Assembly: GCA_963402885.1 (NCBI GenBank)
Contig: OY727096.1
Coordinates: 16,101,820 to 16,165,819, forward strand
DNA from: Antedon bifida
Taxonomy: Eukaryota > Echinodermata > Crinoidea > Comatulida > Antedonidae
Length of the DNA: 64,000 nucleotides
Direction of reading: 5' to 3'
Shown here: positions 1 to 10,723 of the stretch, one piece after another
Position numbering within the stretch: position 1 is the first letter of the stretch
Layout of the letters: each line of letters opens with the position of its first letter
Notes under the pieces: model-generated
The model's database searches: none
Told to the model about the DNA's origin: nothing
Seen by the model: the letters and a program-made list of their open reading frames with translations, nothing else
Position numbers and translations under genes: made by a program

Positions 1-260
1 GTTTGTAGCCCTTGTAGCAGTTGTATTTGTAGTCTAGTTAGGCCTTATTTATTCTGGCCTTTTTGTTATTGAAATCCATCTCACACATTGACGATACAAG
101 ATGTCAGCCTAGGTCAAACCTTGTTTCGCGTCATAACAGGAAACGTTCTGATTGGATACAACGTTGAATTACAGTAGCGTCGTATGCTAAAACTACTATC
201 AACCGTTTTCCACTACAACGCTACAACCGTTGTACGACACGTTGTACGCTAATCCCCAAC

Positions 261-323
261 TGTTCAGACACACATTCTTTTAGCGTCGTACGCTAAAACG
301 GTCTAACGCCATGAGTCTGAACA
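261..323. repeat. Nested hairpin
   Basis: Outer arms TGTTCAGAC (261-269) and GTCTGAACA (315-323) pair perfectly, and an inner palindrome CTTTTAGCG-TCGTA-CGCTAAAA (277-298) sits inside. The surrounding 150 bases repeat TAGCGTCGTAYGCTAAAA-like words. It looks like part of a foldback DNA transposon rather than an RNA gene. Confidence 0.45.
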
Positions 324-748
324 GGGCCTTTATCCTGCTCTGTATATTGTTTAATAGTAATATTATTATTATTAAACAGTAATTATAAGATAGACTCACT
401 ACCTGCTGCTGCTCATTCATGCATGCTACTCGCTGAAGCATATCCTTCTTGCTTATCCAAGCATGTCCTTGCAATATGAACTTAATACAGTATTGATGAC
501 TTTTGACATTTTGTCTAATTATGTATAAATCATACTTGTATTTGGTCTAAGCCCACCCGTAAATTACAAGTATTTTTAATTCAAAGTTATATATATACAA
601 TATGCTTAAATTTGAGGATACAGTATGTGGACAAAATGCAAAACTTTTTTGATAACCATCTTGAATTATCTTCCTTTTCCATCTCAGATATCAAATATAG
701 ATCCCATAACATTTATAGCCTACCTATAGGATACAGTAAAGCATTGTA

Positions 749-850
749 TACATTATCAAACTTAATGTGACAAAAAAATGTGATGTGCCCATATATGGAC
801 ATGATGATGTAATATCACTACCATATTTGGAAACTAGTTTGATAGTGTAG
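749..850. mobile_element. Short TA-flanked hairpin MITE, deleted copy
   Basis: Bounded by TA and by inverted ends CATTATCAAAC (751-761) and GTTTGATAGTG (838-848, TA after). A TA target duplication suggests a Tc1/mariner-type non-autonomous element. The internal part (ATGTGACAAAAAAATGTGATG, CATATATGGACATGATGATG) recurs at 46235-46366, which keeps the second hairpin arm missing here. Confidence 0.6.
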
Positions 851-1704
851 ACAGCTTAAGGAAAGGTTTTCGATCAAAATATTTTCCGCTTTTATAGTTA
901 TAGAATATATTCTGATTCATTTTAAACACTGCCATCTAAGTATACATTACCTAAAGTTCAGTTTAGGCATTAATAATGTTTAAAAACTAAAATTGTATAC
1001 TTACTAAGAGGGAATTGAGCGAATAAATATTGCGAAACCATGTACCGCAGACCTTGCCAGATACTGAAAGCCCATGATGGGTTCAACCATTTCTCCATGG
1101 TTCATAACACACTTATTACAGTCTGTTTTAATTGTTGAAATGTACTACTACACAAACTTTCTTCTCCTTGCCTCTCTTCCTTTTGATTTTCCCTGGTCCT
1201 TGCTGTTTTTATTATTTTTTTTTTTTGTACTTAACATCTTAGATATTAATTTATTTTGCTGCTATATCGCACACACTTCCTGGTATGACGTCATTGTGCC
1301 TTAGACCAAAATACCGCGTTGCTACGGAGTGAGTTTTCAGCGCGTATCAAAAAGAATTTCATTGCAAACTTCAAACGCGATTTTCTCGTAAACTAATTGA
1401 ATGATTTTCAAAGTTTTGAAAAAAGTTTTTAAAATATAATAACTTTTTAAATATTTACTCAATTTTTATGAAATAAACACCATTGCAAAGCTTATGATTC
1501 AAATAATCCAAATATATGAAAAAATACAAAATGAATATTTCCGACAAAAGTAGGGTTTTGCCAGATCGGGTCACATATTTATATTATATTTATTTCAAAG
1601 GAAAGTCTTTAAACAGTGATTGGGTTCGCTTTTGACAATTCTGGCTTTTTGTTTCATTTTGTATTTTTATGTATTCTGTTGTAATTGTAATGAGCCGATA
1701 TTGA

Positions 1705-1722
1705 ATAAATCAATAAATCAAA
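1705..1722 (+). repeat. Possible LINE 3' tail
   Basis: AATAAATCAATAAATCAA follows TGAGCCGATATTG, resembling the short tandem 3' tails of CR1/L2-type LINEs. No upstream reverse-transcriptase coding was recognised. Confidence 0.25.
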
Positions 1723-2532
1723 TTAACCCTTCTACCATAATTAAATTTCGATTTCAAATTCTGAATGTTAAATATATACATTTATAACAATTAATTTCAT
1801 TGTTATAATGAAACCTGATACCATATACCCTATCTGCATCCTTGTCTGTTATTGTAATAATTATAGACAATTTTAAGTAACATAATGTAATCACCCAAAA
1901 GAATAATATGTGTGTACAGTATTTGCCAATGCCAATGTTTCTCCAAGGTTCTACAGTAATTTTAGCCATAAATTGGTTCTCTGACGTCAATCTCAATCAA
2001 TGCAATGCACGTTTATAGCATCATAGACAATAAAAATGTATTCCATATTGTTGTGTGTGATTAAAGAATGCGCTGTACGTGAGCTATAGGATTATTTGTT
2101 TTTGCATTTTCCAGAAAAATATCTTCCGAACTTCATCATAACACCTGTTTATAAATATAATAATTATCTTATTTCCATATTTTGTGACAAATGTTCTGTT
2201 TGGCTTCATTTTCACATTAGAGTTGACAAAAACGATGCGAGCAGAACAATTCAAACCTTATAAACATTTTCCAATCACAAATTACAATTTTGAACACACA
2301 CCCTGGTTGTACTAATGTATAGCCTATTATTACAACTATATACAACATTTTAAATTACTTTATACACAAAAAAAATGTGACAAAATATGAATACCTAATC
2401 TTTAATTCTCTTTTATATCTATGACTTGTAAATAAATTTTTATTTGTATTTATACATGACAAAAGATAAAAATTTATTATTTATAAATTTGTTGTATAAG
2501 TGCCTTTATAAATGTGCATAGTATTCTTTTTA

Positions 2533-2666
2533 AGCTTTACCTGGATAAACCAACGTACTGTAGGCCTTTCCCCTCTGAGTCACACCCTTATGTTAATGAC
2601 CCATACATTCAGCATTTATTCCTGAGACATAAACAAGCGGTAGGCCTATAATTCATAGACTACAGT
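2533..2666 (+). mobile_element. Possible relic of DIRS-element terminus
   Basis: AGCTTTACCTGGATAAACC (2533-2551) resembles the DIRS end sequence AGCTTACCTGTATAAACC at 8532. About 100 bases on, TTCATAGACTAC (2652-2663) resembles CTCATAGACTAC of the right DIRS terminus. It may be a tiny internally deleted derivative; the match is short. Confidence 0.35.
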
Positions 2667-3242
2667 TGATTTGTTGAAATGTTGAATATAAACATTTTGC
2701 ACTAAAGTAAGTTAAGTTATATTGATACAAAATTCTAAAATGCCAATTTAAGTTTTTTATATGTTAAAAGCTCAGAGAATAAGATAGGTCTAAATAACCT
2801 TTATTGTTTGTTTAATTCAAAATTTAACATAAACTATATTAACTATTATAGTTCTTCAATTTTGATTGGAATTTAAACAATATGATGAAATAGTGTTATT
2901 AGTTAAAAGCTTTCTAATTGTCTTTTTATTGGATGATATAATTGGCAGATACAGATAATTAGTAGCTTTATGTATTTTGATTATTCAATCAGTTTGCTCC
3001 TCGTCTTTAATGAGCATCAATTAGCAGATGGACATTGCAATAATTCAACATAACCATTAAGGCCAAATGAAAAAAACAATGTTAGTTTCTATCCCCGCTC
3101 CTCATCAAAGAAAAATGTCAACTCCCAGACACATTATTCCTTTTTGAATAGCAGCCTCAAGAAGACAACATTTCTAAATTCTTATTTTTCAACCCACACA
3201 CACCACAAATTATATCAAGACATTCACTTATAAACCCTGGCC

Positions 3243-3290
3243 CAGTGGCAGATCCCGGATTTGTTTTCGAAGTAGGAGGCCCAAAGACAA
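3243..3290 (+). mobile_element. Possible hAT-like element terminus
   Basis: CAGTGGCAGATCCCGGATTT followed by AAGTAGGAGGCCCAAAG resembles a terminal sequence common in marine invertebrate hAT-like non-autonomous elements. The partner end was not found. Confidence 0.25.
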
Positions 3291-4140
3291 AAACATTGTA
3301 AAAATTAAGCTTTGAACGCTTCTATATTAATGTTTTACAATTCTGTTTTTCAAAATTTAAGGAAGGGAGAAGATTAAGATGGATTTTTGTAAAACCATTT
3401 GAGCCAACAAAAACAAAATTGTACAAATACATTATCAAGAATCAATGTTTACTGTACAGTATGTACTGTGTAAGTGTATAGACAGTTCTGAAATACTACT
3501 ACATGAAGAGATCATTGCAGCAAAGTTCAATTCCAAATAAACACACAAAATATTTCAGCTACTGTATACCTATGCAGATTATATGTTTAAGCTGGTCATA
3601 ATTTAATGTGAACAAGCATATTGATTTTCTTCAGATTTTATTGTAAAACTGTGATTGACATGTTATTAGAAAATTAGAATTAAAACGTCCATCTGTCATC
3701 TGTCACTTCTGTTTTGATATTTGTATAGTCTATTCTTCTAGTTACGTAACAACATAATAAGTAAATAAATGTCATGGATATTAATTTAACATTATGTTGA
3801 TATTAAATTCGTTCTTTTCCCACATAATGCTAAATTGGTAGGAAAAGATTTAACTGCACCATCTAACTTAAGTCAGGACTGAAGTATTTTAATGCTCCCT
3901 GTGGCAACAGAGAGCTCTTCCCAGTTTTAACACCAATTCAGGACATAATGTTTCTGTCATCATCAACTTGTTGCAGAAAATCAACAATGTTGTCTACAGG
4001 GCTTGTTTCGAACTATTAACTAGATCACACTCCATGAATTTATTTATTCTCTTTTTAATTAAATATGTAAAATTATCTACTGAGCACCATACAGATTTAT
4101 TCCTCATTCCAACACCTGGTATTTAAAATAGATATACTGT

Positions 4141-4244
4141 GAATTTAACTGATAGACACCTGCAAATTTAATTGATGGACACCTGTGAATTTAACTGATG
4201 GACACCTGCGAATTTAATTGAACACCTGTGAATTTAACTGATGG
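4141..4244 (+). repeat. 23-bp tandem repeat, about 4.5 copies
   Basis: Unit GAATTTAACTGATGGACACCTGC type, at 4141, 4164, 4187, 4210 (shortened to 20 bp) and a partial copy at 4230. Alternate copies differ at the same bases (AACTGA/AATTGA, CTGC/CTGT), suggesting expansion as a dimer. Confidence 0.85.
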
Positions 4245-4373
4245 TTGGTTTAGCGATTTAGCTAGAGGGCTAGTATCATTAATCATGTGGTGTATTGAAT
4301 ACTCAGTAGATCATCAGTTGTAGCTTATTATTACCCATCGATTTCATCTGTCTTTGTATATTTCTTATACACT

Positions 4374-4442
4374 ATTAGAGAGAGCGGTATGATATGGAAT
4401 ATCAGACTAGCATGTGAAAGACATGGTTCAATAGCCCTTGTA
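4374..4442 (+). mobile_element. tRNA-derived SINE head fragment (family A)
   Basis: GAGAGCGGTATGATATGGAA... ATATCAGACTAGCATGTG ... CATGGTTCAATAGCCC. It aligns with the tRNA-like heads of the copies at 20285-20492, 30128-30380 and 51500-51735. The B-box-like GGTTCAATA is present; the body is missing. Confidence 0.55.
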
Positions 4443-5693
4443 TTTTTTACCTCATCCTTTGGATGGGATGGATAAGATAAGATATTAAGGAAAAAATAAT
4501 TTTAAATGTTTTGTTTGTGGCATGGAGGTTTATACATTTATCATCAGAAAGAAAACTTCCTAATTTTAGGACCATCCACCTATGAAACCATGTAACTAGT
4601 TCATGCATGACAAATTATTTTGCCCTTTTCTAAGGTGTTTATTATTCAGGTTCTGTAGGGAATAGTTTACAAAGACAATTGCATTGGTAATCAGATACTG
4701 AAATCATTTTCAATTGTGTAGTTCAAAGAAATTCTCATTTTCTGTGGCTATAAATTAGCTATAAAGGAACAAGGATAATGTGGTAAATGTAATTGCAATT
4801 GAGTAGATGAAATGTTATTTTGAAAACAGTCAAATCTTGCAAACTTTGCCTCCCAAAAAATATTGTAATTCAAGTCACCCATATTGTTATCATCACTATT
4901 ACCTTATATCCTCTGGTATTATCCTACCACCCTATCATCTGAACTGGCTAGAGAGACTACTACATCCAGATCAAAGGTCAATACCAGAGATATGCCTGTT
5001 TGTGAAATAAGGCATAAAGGAGTTGCTGGGATTAACCTGAAGTGGGATTATATCTGAGGATATAAGGTTACAGCAATCTGACATTGATTTTACATTTTTT
5101 CATTTTGACATCAGATAAGTTCAGCACTTCATTTCAATATTTCAATATCCTGTTCCACCCACTGTCATTAAAAAGGGATAAACCACCACCAACATTGATT
5201 TCTTTTAAAAAAAAATCTGTTTTAATAAATTAACCTGTTATGCTCGTGTACTGTTAGCATGATAATTGTCATTGATTATTTAAAATGTTTCAATGTTTAC
5301 CAACCAGCAGGTGATTATAGTAAACAACAATACTAATTATAATATTTGTAGCTTAGAATACATGGCTATATAAAACGCAAGCTTACTTCAATCCCATAAA
5401 TCAACTCTACATCCTTTTGTGTATGGATGGTGAATTCGCCCGTAGCGTAAATAACATCAAGTAAATTACATGCAACCATTAGTAGAGATTTAAGTCCTAA
5501 TATTACTCTTCCTTTAGCTTAGATAGATGGCCGTCTTTTTATTATTCCGACTTTTAAGACCTTAATCTTAAGGCTACATCTGCATGTACAATGATGACTG
5601 GTGCATACATCGATTATATCACAGTGTGAGGTCTCACTTAACCGCGTTTCTTCCATCTAGCGTAATGCATCTTTATTCAAATACTTAATTGAC

Positions 5694-7698
5694 TGAAACT
5701 CCTGGTGATATTTTTCTCTTTTAATAATATTTTCATGCTTGCTTTAGTACATCTTTTAGTCTATTTTCAGTAATCTCAAATTTTCCACAAAAGGTTCAAT
5801 TTCGTCTGATTATTGTAGATACTAAACAACATCTTGACAGTACATAGTACGATTTACTAGCTGCATTTTGGTTTACTAAAGTTTACTATGTGTTTCAATA
5901 TATTTCCAACAACCCCCCCGCCCCCACCCATCATTGTAAGGTGTCCCAAAGGTATTTCTGACACTCTGAGATTGTATAGTTTCTTAAGCATGCTTGAAGT
6001 TGGTTGGTTGGTTTTCCAATTGCTATCCAATAAAACATCTGGCTAGGCTTACATATTGTTTGTATTGCTTTTTCTGTATTGATGCAACTAAAACGTTAAT
6101 TGCAAATGTTTTGATTAAATAATTATATCAAACAGAATATTCCTTGCAGAAACAGAAAATAATTGACAGTGTATTCATGCATACTAAAAACATATTATAC
6201 ATATTATCTATCACATCATATTTCATCAATGAATTTCGACACAGGCAATGCATGCAAATGATCAAAGAACAAAACCAGCAATCTGGACATGGTAGCTAAA
6301 TGAGTACAAAAATTCAAAGAATTTGACAGAGAAGATGTACAGTACAGTACAGTAGAACCCCTATTAAGGGAAAACCTTCACTACCTAACAAACTGTCCCT
6401 TTAATAGGTGTGTCAAATCTGATTCACATACTATAGAGAAAGAAAAAATCTTTACTGAGTTGGTGACCAGCAAAACCATTCATAGCTCTTTCGCTATTAG
6501 TAATTGTTAGCATTTGCAGCCTTCAACTGCAGACCATAGTTGCATATGAATGCTGTTTTTTCATCTGGTCTTATGATAAATTACCACACAGTATTTTCAT
6601 AAATATTAATGATCGTTGTTTAATCCCTAGTGAGATATGATATGCATACAGGTTTTCCTAATGTATATTTGTTTCTGTTGAACATTTATTTCCCTGCTTT
6701 TTAAAAAAAATGTTTCTAACACATACACCCATGGCCTCCATTCAAAAAGAAAAGGAAAAAAGTAAATCGCATTTTGAAAAACTATTATATTCATAGATTT
6801 AAAAACAAGAAATAATTATATAAACAATGTTTGTAAAGCATGCTGTTGAGGGCCTATATAGTTTTTTCTTAATATCTCAGACTTGCCTATTAATATCCCA
6901 GGCACCTTTTATGTTTGTTTAACTCTATTCATAAATAATAAAACAAGGTAACTGTTTAGCATCATGGCAAAATAGACAGAACTCAAATTAATTTAATATC
7001 ACTCTGCATAACACACTTGAATATAAAAATATGTAAAAAAACAAAGGAAATGTAAACAAATAAATATATAATAAAAGCATTTTTGCCAACAGTCACAGGG
7101 CCACAAATGGATGTAAATTAAGAAAAATTAGAATGCAAGAATTTACTTCACTGAATTCACATCTTTACCTTTTTAATTCTTACTTATAGAATTACTTATA
7201 GGCTATAATAGAACTCATAATTAGGGTACTTTTTGTTTTGTTTCATTTGCTATTGAATAAATAAATAAATAACACTTTTACTGGTTGCAACCACATTAGA
7301 TAGTGAATTCTGGTATAAAAGTAGTCATAGTTGATTTCCACCTGAATTTTTAAAAGTTCAATATTGAACTATGAGTGATGTCATAGCCAAATTAAACAAA
7401 CAGTAATGTTTTATATTGATTGATCGATGTTTGGTTTTTATTTCAGTTATCTGCAAATTTAACTTTAGCCTATAGATAACCATCATAAGTTACATATACA
7501 TACATATATTACAAACAACGATGTAACAACTATGTATGTATGTAATGTATGACTCAATTGACCATCAGCTTTATTAGAACCAATATAAATTTTAATAAAT
7601 AACCACTTGAGCTATATAATTTATTAATATAATAAATATGGCATGGTACTAGTAATTAATTTTTACTGTAGATATTAGATTGACCTAGGAGAATTGAT
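5694..7698 (+). repeat. 2005-bp tandem duplication, copy 1 (empty site)
   Basis: Every line of 5694-7698 recurs at 7699-8516 and 13972-15158. The summed length is exactly 2005 bp in both copies, with no indel and one difference noticed (C at 6730, G at 14190). The breakpoints share AATTGA microhomology. Copy 1 keeps the uninterrupted site GTTAGC/ATTTGCAG at 6511/6512. It contains an AGTAGAACCC-family repeat at 6350-6420 but no gene. Confidence 0.95.
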
Positions 7699-8529
7699 TG
7701 AAACTCCTGGTGATATTTTTCTCTTTTAATAATATTTTCATGCTTGCTTTAGTACATCTTTTAGTCTATTTTCAGTAATCTCAAATTTTCCACAAAAGGT
7801 TCAATTTCGTCTGATTATTGTAGATACTAAACAACATCTTGACAGTACATAGTACGATTTACTAGCTGCATTTTGGTTTACTAAAGTTTACTATGTGTTT
7901 CAATATATTTCCAACAACCCCCCCGCCCCCACCCATCATTGTAAGGTGTCCCAAAGGTATTTCTGACACTCTGAGATTGTATAGTTTCTTAAGCATGCTT
8001 GAAGTTGGTTGGTTGGTTTTCCAATTGCTATCCAATAAAACATCTGGCTAGGCTTACATATTGTTTGTATTGCTTTTTCTGTATTGATGCAACTAAAACG
8101 TTAATTGCAAATGTTTTGATTAAATAATTATATCAAACAGAATATTCCTTGCAGAAACAGAAAATAATTGACAGTGTATTCATGCATACTAAAAACATAT
8201 TATACATATTATCTATCACATCATATTTCATCAATGAATTTCGACACAGGCAATGCATGCAAATGATCAAAGAACAAAACCAGCAATCTGGACATGGTAG
8301 CTAAATGAGTACAAAAATTCAAAGAATTTGACAGAGAAGATGTACAGTACAGTACAGTAGAACCCCTATTAAGGGAAAACCTTCACTACCTAACAAACTG
8401 TCCCTTTAATAGGTGTGTCAAATCTGATTCACATACTATAGAGAAAGAAAAAATCTTTACTGAGTTGGTGACCAGCAAAACCATTCATAGCTCTTTCGCT
8501 ATTAGTAATTGTTAGCGTCTATATCGTGC

Positions 8530-8688
8530 CTAGCTTACCTGTATAAACCGACAATAGCCCGTGCTCTCCAGAGGGAGGGCTTAGATACGAAAGTGAAAAG
8601 TTCTTAGAACACCCCTGTATTATAATGGACCAGTCCGCAACCACGCCCTCATGTGGGAACGTACCAACGTACCACCGTCATCATTTTC
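8530..8688 (+). repeat. DIRS left inverted terminal repeat
   Basis: 159 bp, from CTAGCTTACC to ATCATTTTC. It is the exact reverse complement of 13776-13934. Thirteen further bases (8517-8529, GTCTATATCGTGC) are unique to the left tip and appear, complemented, only in the internal complementary region. Confidence 0.95.
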
Positions 8689-9108
8689 TTTCGTAACGTG
8701 AGAGCGTTACGTCGTATGATACCAAGTGTTAGGATTGTACACTGTGCATACTTACAAAGAGTTCTACTTCGCTGATTACTAGTTGACTTGGCCAGGATAT
8801 TGAGTGTATTCCCACGGCCTGTTGCAGTACCAGCGGTTGATATATTGTTCATATATCGTTGATCCGTTTCAAATCGGGGTCTTCCTTAGATATAAGGAAG
8901 ATTTAAAAGGAGAAAACAACACCCACTTTATTGGATTTTAGGCCGCTGAACGGCCACGCTACCGGAAGACAAAGGAAAAGCAATTTGCATTGCCACCTGG
9001 ACTGCCTCAGCTGAGGCGTGGACGCACTGTTGCGTGAAACAACAACAAAGCCGTCGTCAGGTTGTATTGTTCCTTTTTCTTGCTAGGTTGCGTACTGTGT
9101 CCGCCGAT

Positions 9109-10641
9109 ATGCCTAAGTCTGAGTGTTTGCAATGCAAGGGCCAGCGTGCGACAGTCAAGTGGGACCGCCACTTGCTGTGCATTCACTGCCGCACCTGCAG
9201 TCAAGAGTCGCCGTGCGACATTTGCGTTCATTGGACGGCTTCGCGGTTTCGGACGTTGCCTCGTCCGTCGGGGCGTGCGCGGGTGGTAGACCCCGCACCC
9301 GCGGAGGTTCAGGTGGAGCCCCCGGCCCCGCTAGCAGAAGAGACCGTAGCGCCGGAAGTTTTGCCGGACGCGCCTGCAACGGCCGCTGCGCCTCCACCGC
9401 AGAGTAGTACGCAGGACGAAGGTTTGTCCCCAGCCGTACTGGAGGCAATCGCAGCAGCGGTGCGAGCTCTACCGAGGGAGGCTGTGCCCTCGGCATCCTC
9501 GCTTAATTATCCCCCTGTGCCAGTACTGCCTCCGCAGTACTTTCAAGGTCAAGGAAGGACGGACCCATCGCCGGATGCCGGTGGGTACGACAGTGATATG
9601 ACCATGACTTCACTGCCTAGTGAAGACCGCTCCGAGAGGGCTGCACAGGGCGGAGACGGACTGCAGGCTCTAGTGAATCGTGTGGTTCCTGCTGTACTTT
9701 CGTACATTGGTGTAGAGTACGCTTATGACGCTCCGACGCCCGCGCCGGCTTCGAAGAGATACTCTACCTTTGGAGTGCGTGCTCCATTGAAGCGGGTCAC
9801 GACTTGTCCAGTTGCGCCGCTGGATCCCGAACTTGTCGCTAGGGTAGAGGCTATAGCGAAGGAGCCTAAGACCCGTAGGGCTGCACCGCAAGACCTCGCA
9901 GCAGCCTTCCCGCTTCCGCAGGACCAATTTCTACGCTACGTATCGGCACCACCGATCCCGGATGCAGCGAAAGAACGTGCGCGCGAGGATCAAGGTCTCG
10001 ACGCCAACGGCAGATTTCTGTCTCCTTCGGCCGCAAAGACAGAGGAGGCGCTAATCGCGGTCGACCGTGGCGCACGCGAGACGTTAAGAACAGTCTCGAT
10101 GTCGGGCTACCTTCTGTCGTTCCTCGCGGATCCGGACCATCCACGGCACCTTGACGCGGACGTGATCTGCTTGCTTCAACAGATTACGGGCCTGGTCGCG
10201 GACCAACAGGCGACTATTGCATTGACCTCAGCCGCCGCGCGGAGAGTCAATTGCCTCCAGGCCACGGACATCGCGCCCGCGCACTACCGCCGCTTCACAA
10301 CTAGCGAGTCGTTCGGTGCTGTGGATCTCTTCTTCGGGAATTTCGCCGAGAAAGAAGACAAGTGGGCTCGCGAGCGAGAGGCACGTCGCGAGACGAGATC
10401 GCGTTTCCCGAAACGCCAAGCGAGTCGTTCGCACTCGCGTCCAAAGCCTCCAGCCCCACTGCCGGTGGTGCCATCGCGCGCTATCTCACATCCGCCGCCG
10501 TCGGTCCATAATCAGTCTGAGGTTGGGCAGACTCCTGGGCCGTCGCGTCCCCGTAATTCCCGCCCCGCGCGTGGCGGTAAGCCGGGTAGGGGAGCACGTC
10601 GGGACCGCGGTTCGCGTCGTGGTGACCGCAGGTACCGGTGA
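9109..10641 (+). CDS. DIRS gag-like protein
   Basis: 510 residues from the ATG at 9109; the frame is open from 9034 but only through a GTG. The N-terminus holds a Cys cluster (C6, C9, C24, C27, C30, C36, C39 with H21, H26, H41) that looks like a zinc-binding fold. Residues 60-200 are Pro/Ala-rich low complexity. The last 80 residues are strongly basic (repeated RR, RS, RG), fitting nucleic-acid binding. Its position as the first ORF and its composition match DIRS gag; no family-specific motif proves it. The TGA stop (10639-10641) is the only stop in this frame before the recombinase end. Confidence 0.8.
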   Translation: MPKSECLQCKGQRATVKWDRHLLCIHCRTCSQESPCDICVHWTASRFRTLPRPSGRARVVDPAPAEVQVEPPAPLAEETVAPEVLPDAPATAAAPPPQSSTQDEGLSPAVLEAIAAAVRALPREAVPSASSLNYPPVPVLPPQYFQGQGRTDPSPDAGGYDSDMTMTSLPSEDRSERAAQGGDGLQALVNRVVPAVLSYIGVEYAYDAPTPAPASKRYSTFGVRAPLKRVTTCPVAPLDPELVARVEAIAKEPKTRRAAPQDLAAAFPLPQDQFLRYVSAPPIPDAAKERAREDQGLDANGRFLSPSAAKTEEALIAVDRGARETLRTVSMSGYLLSFLADPDHPRHLDADVICLLQQITGLVADQQATIALTSAAARRVNCLQATDIAPAHYRRFTTSESFGAVDLFFGNFAEKEDKWAREREARRETRSRFPKRQASRSHSRPKPPAPLPVVPSRAISHPPPSVHNQSEVGQTPGPSRPRNSRPARGGKPGRGARRDRGSRRGDRRYR

Positions 10642-10723
10642 CGTGCAGGCGAGGTCCGTGCCGTCGGGGGCCGGACCAGTGGGAGGTCGCCTCCTACGGT
10701 TCGTCCGAGAGTGGGAGAAGCTG

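Larger units (their letters stand above)
1..5693. other. Left flank: AT-rich DNA with scattered repeats
   Basis: No exon recognised on either strand. Items seen: a nested hairpin (261-323), a short TA-flanked MITE (749-850), a LINE-like tail (1705-1722), a DIRS-end-like segment (2533-2666), a hAT-like terminus (3243-3290), a 23-bp tandem repeat (4141-4244) and a SINE fragment (4374-4442). The open frame at 4807-5010 has no family match that I recognise. Confidence 0.6.

Noticed and set aside
1286..1293. TGACGTCA cyclic-AMP response element
   Set aside because: A single 8-bp match with no promoter context is expected by chance in 64 kb.
4807..5010. 67-codon ORF as a possible gene
   Set aside because: No recognisable family, no splice structure, and the length is expected by chance.
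9034..9108. Extension of the DIRS gag frame upstream of 9109
   Set aside because: The extension starts at GTG, which is not a normal eukaryotic start; the first ATG is 9109, right before the Cys cluster.
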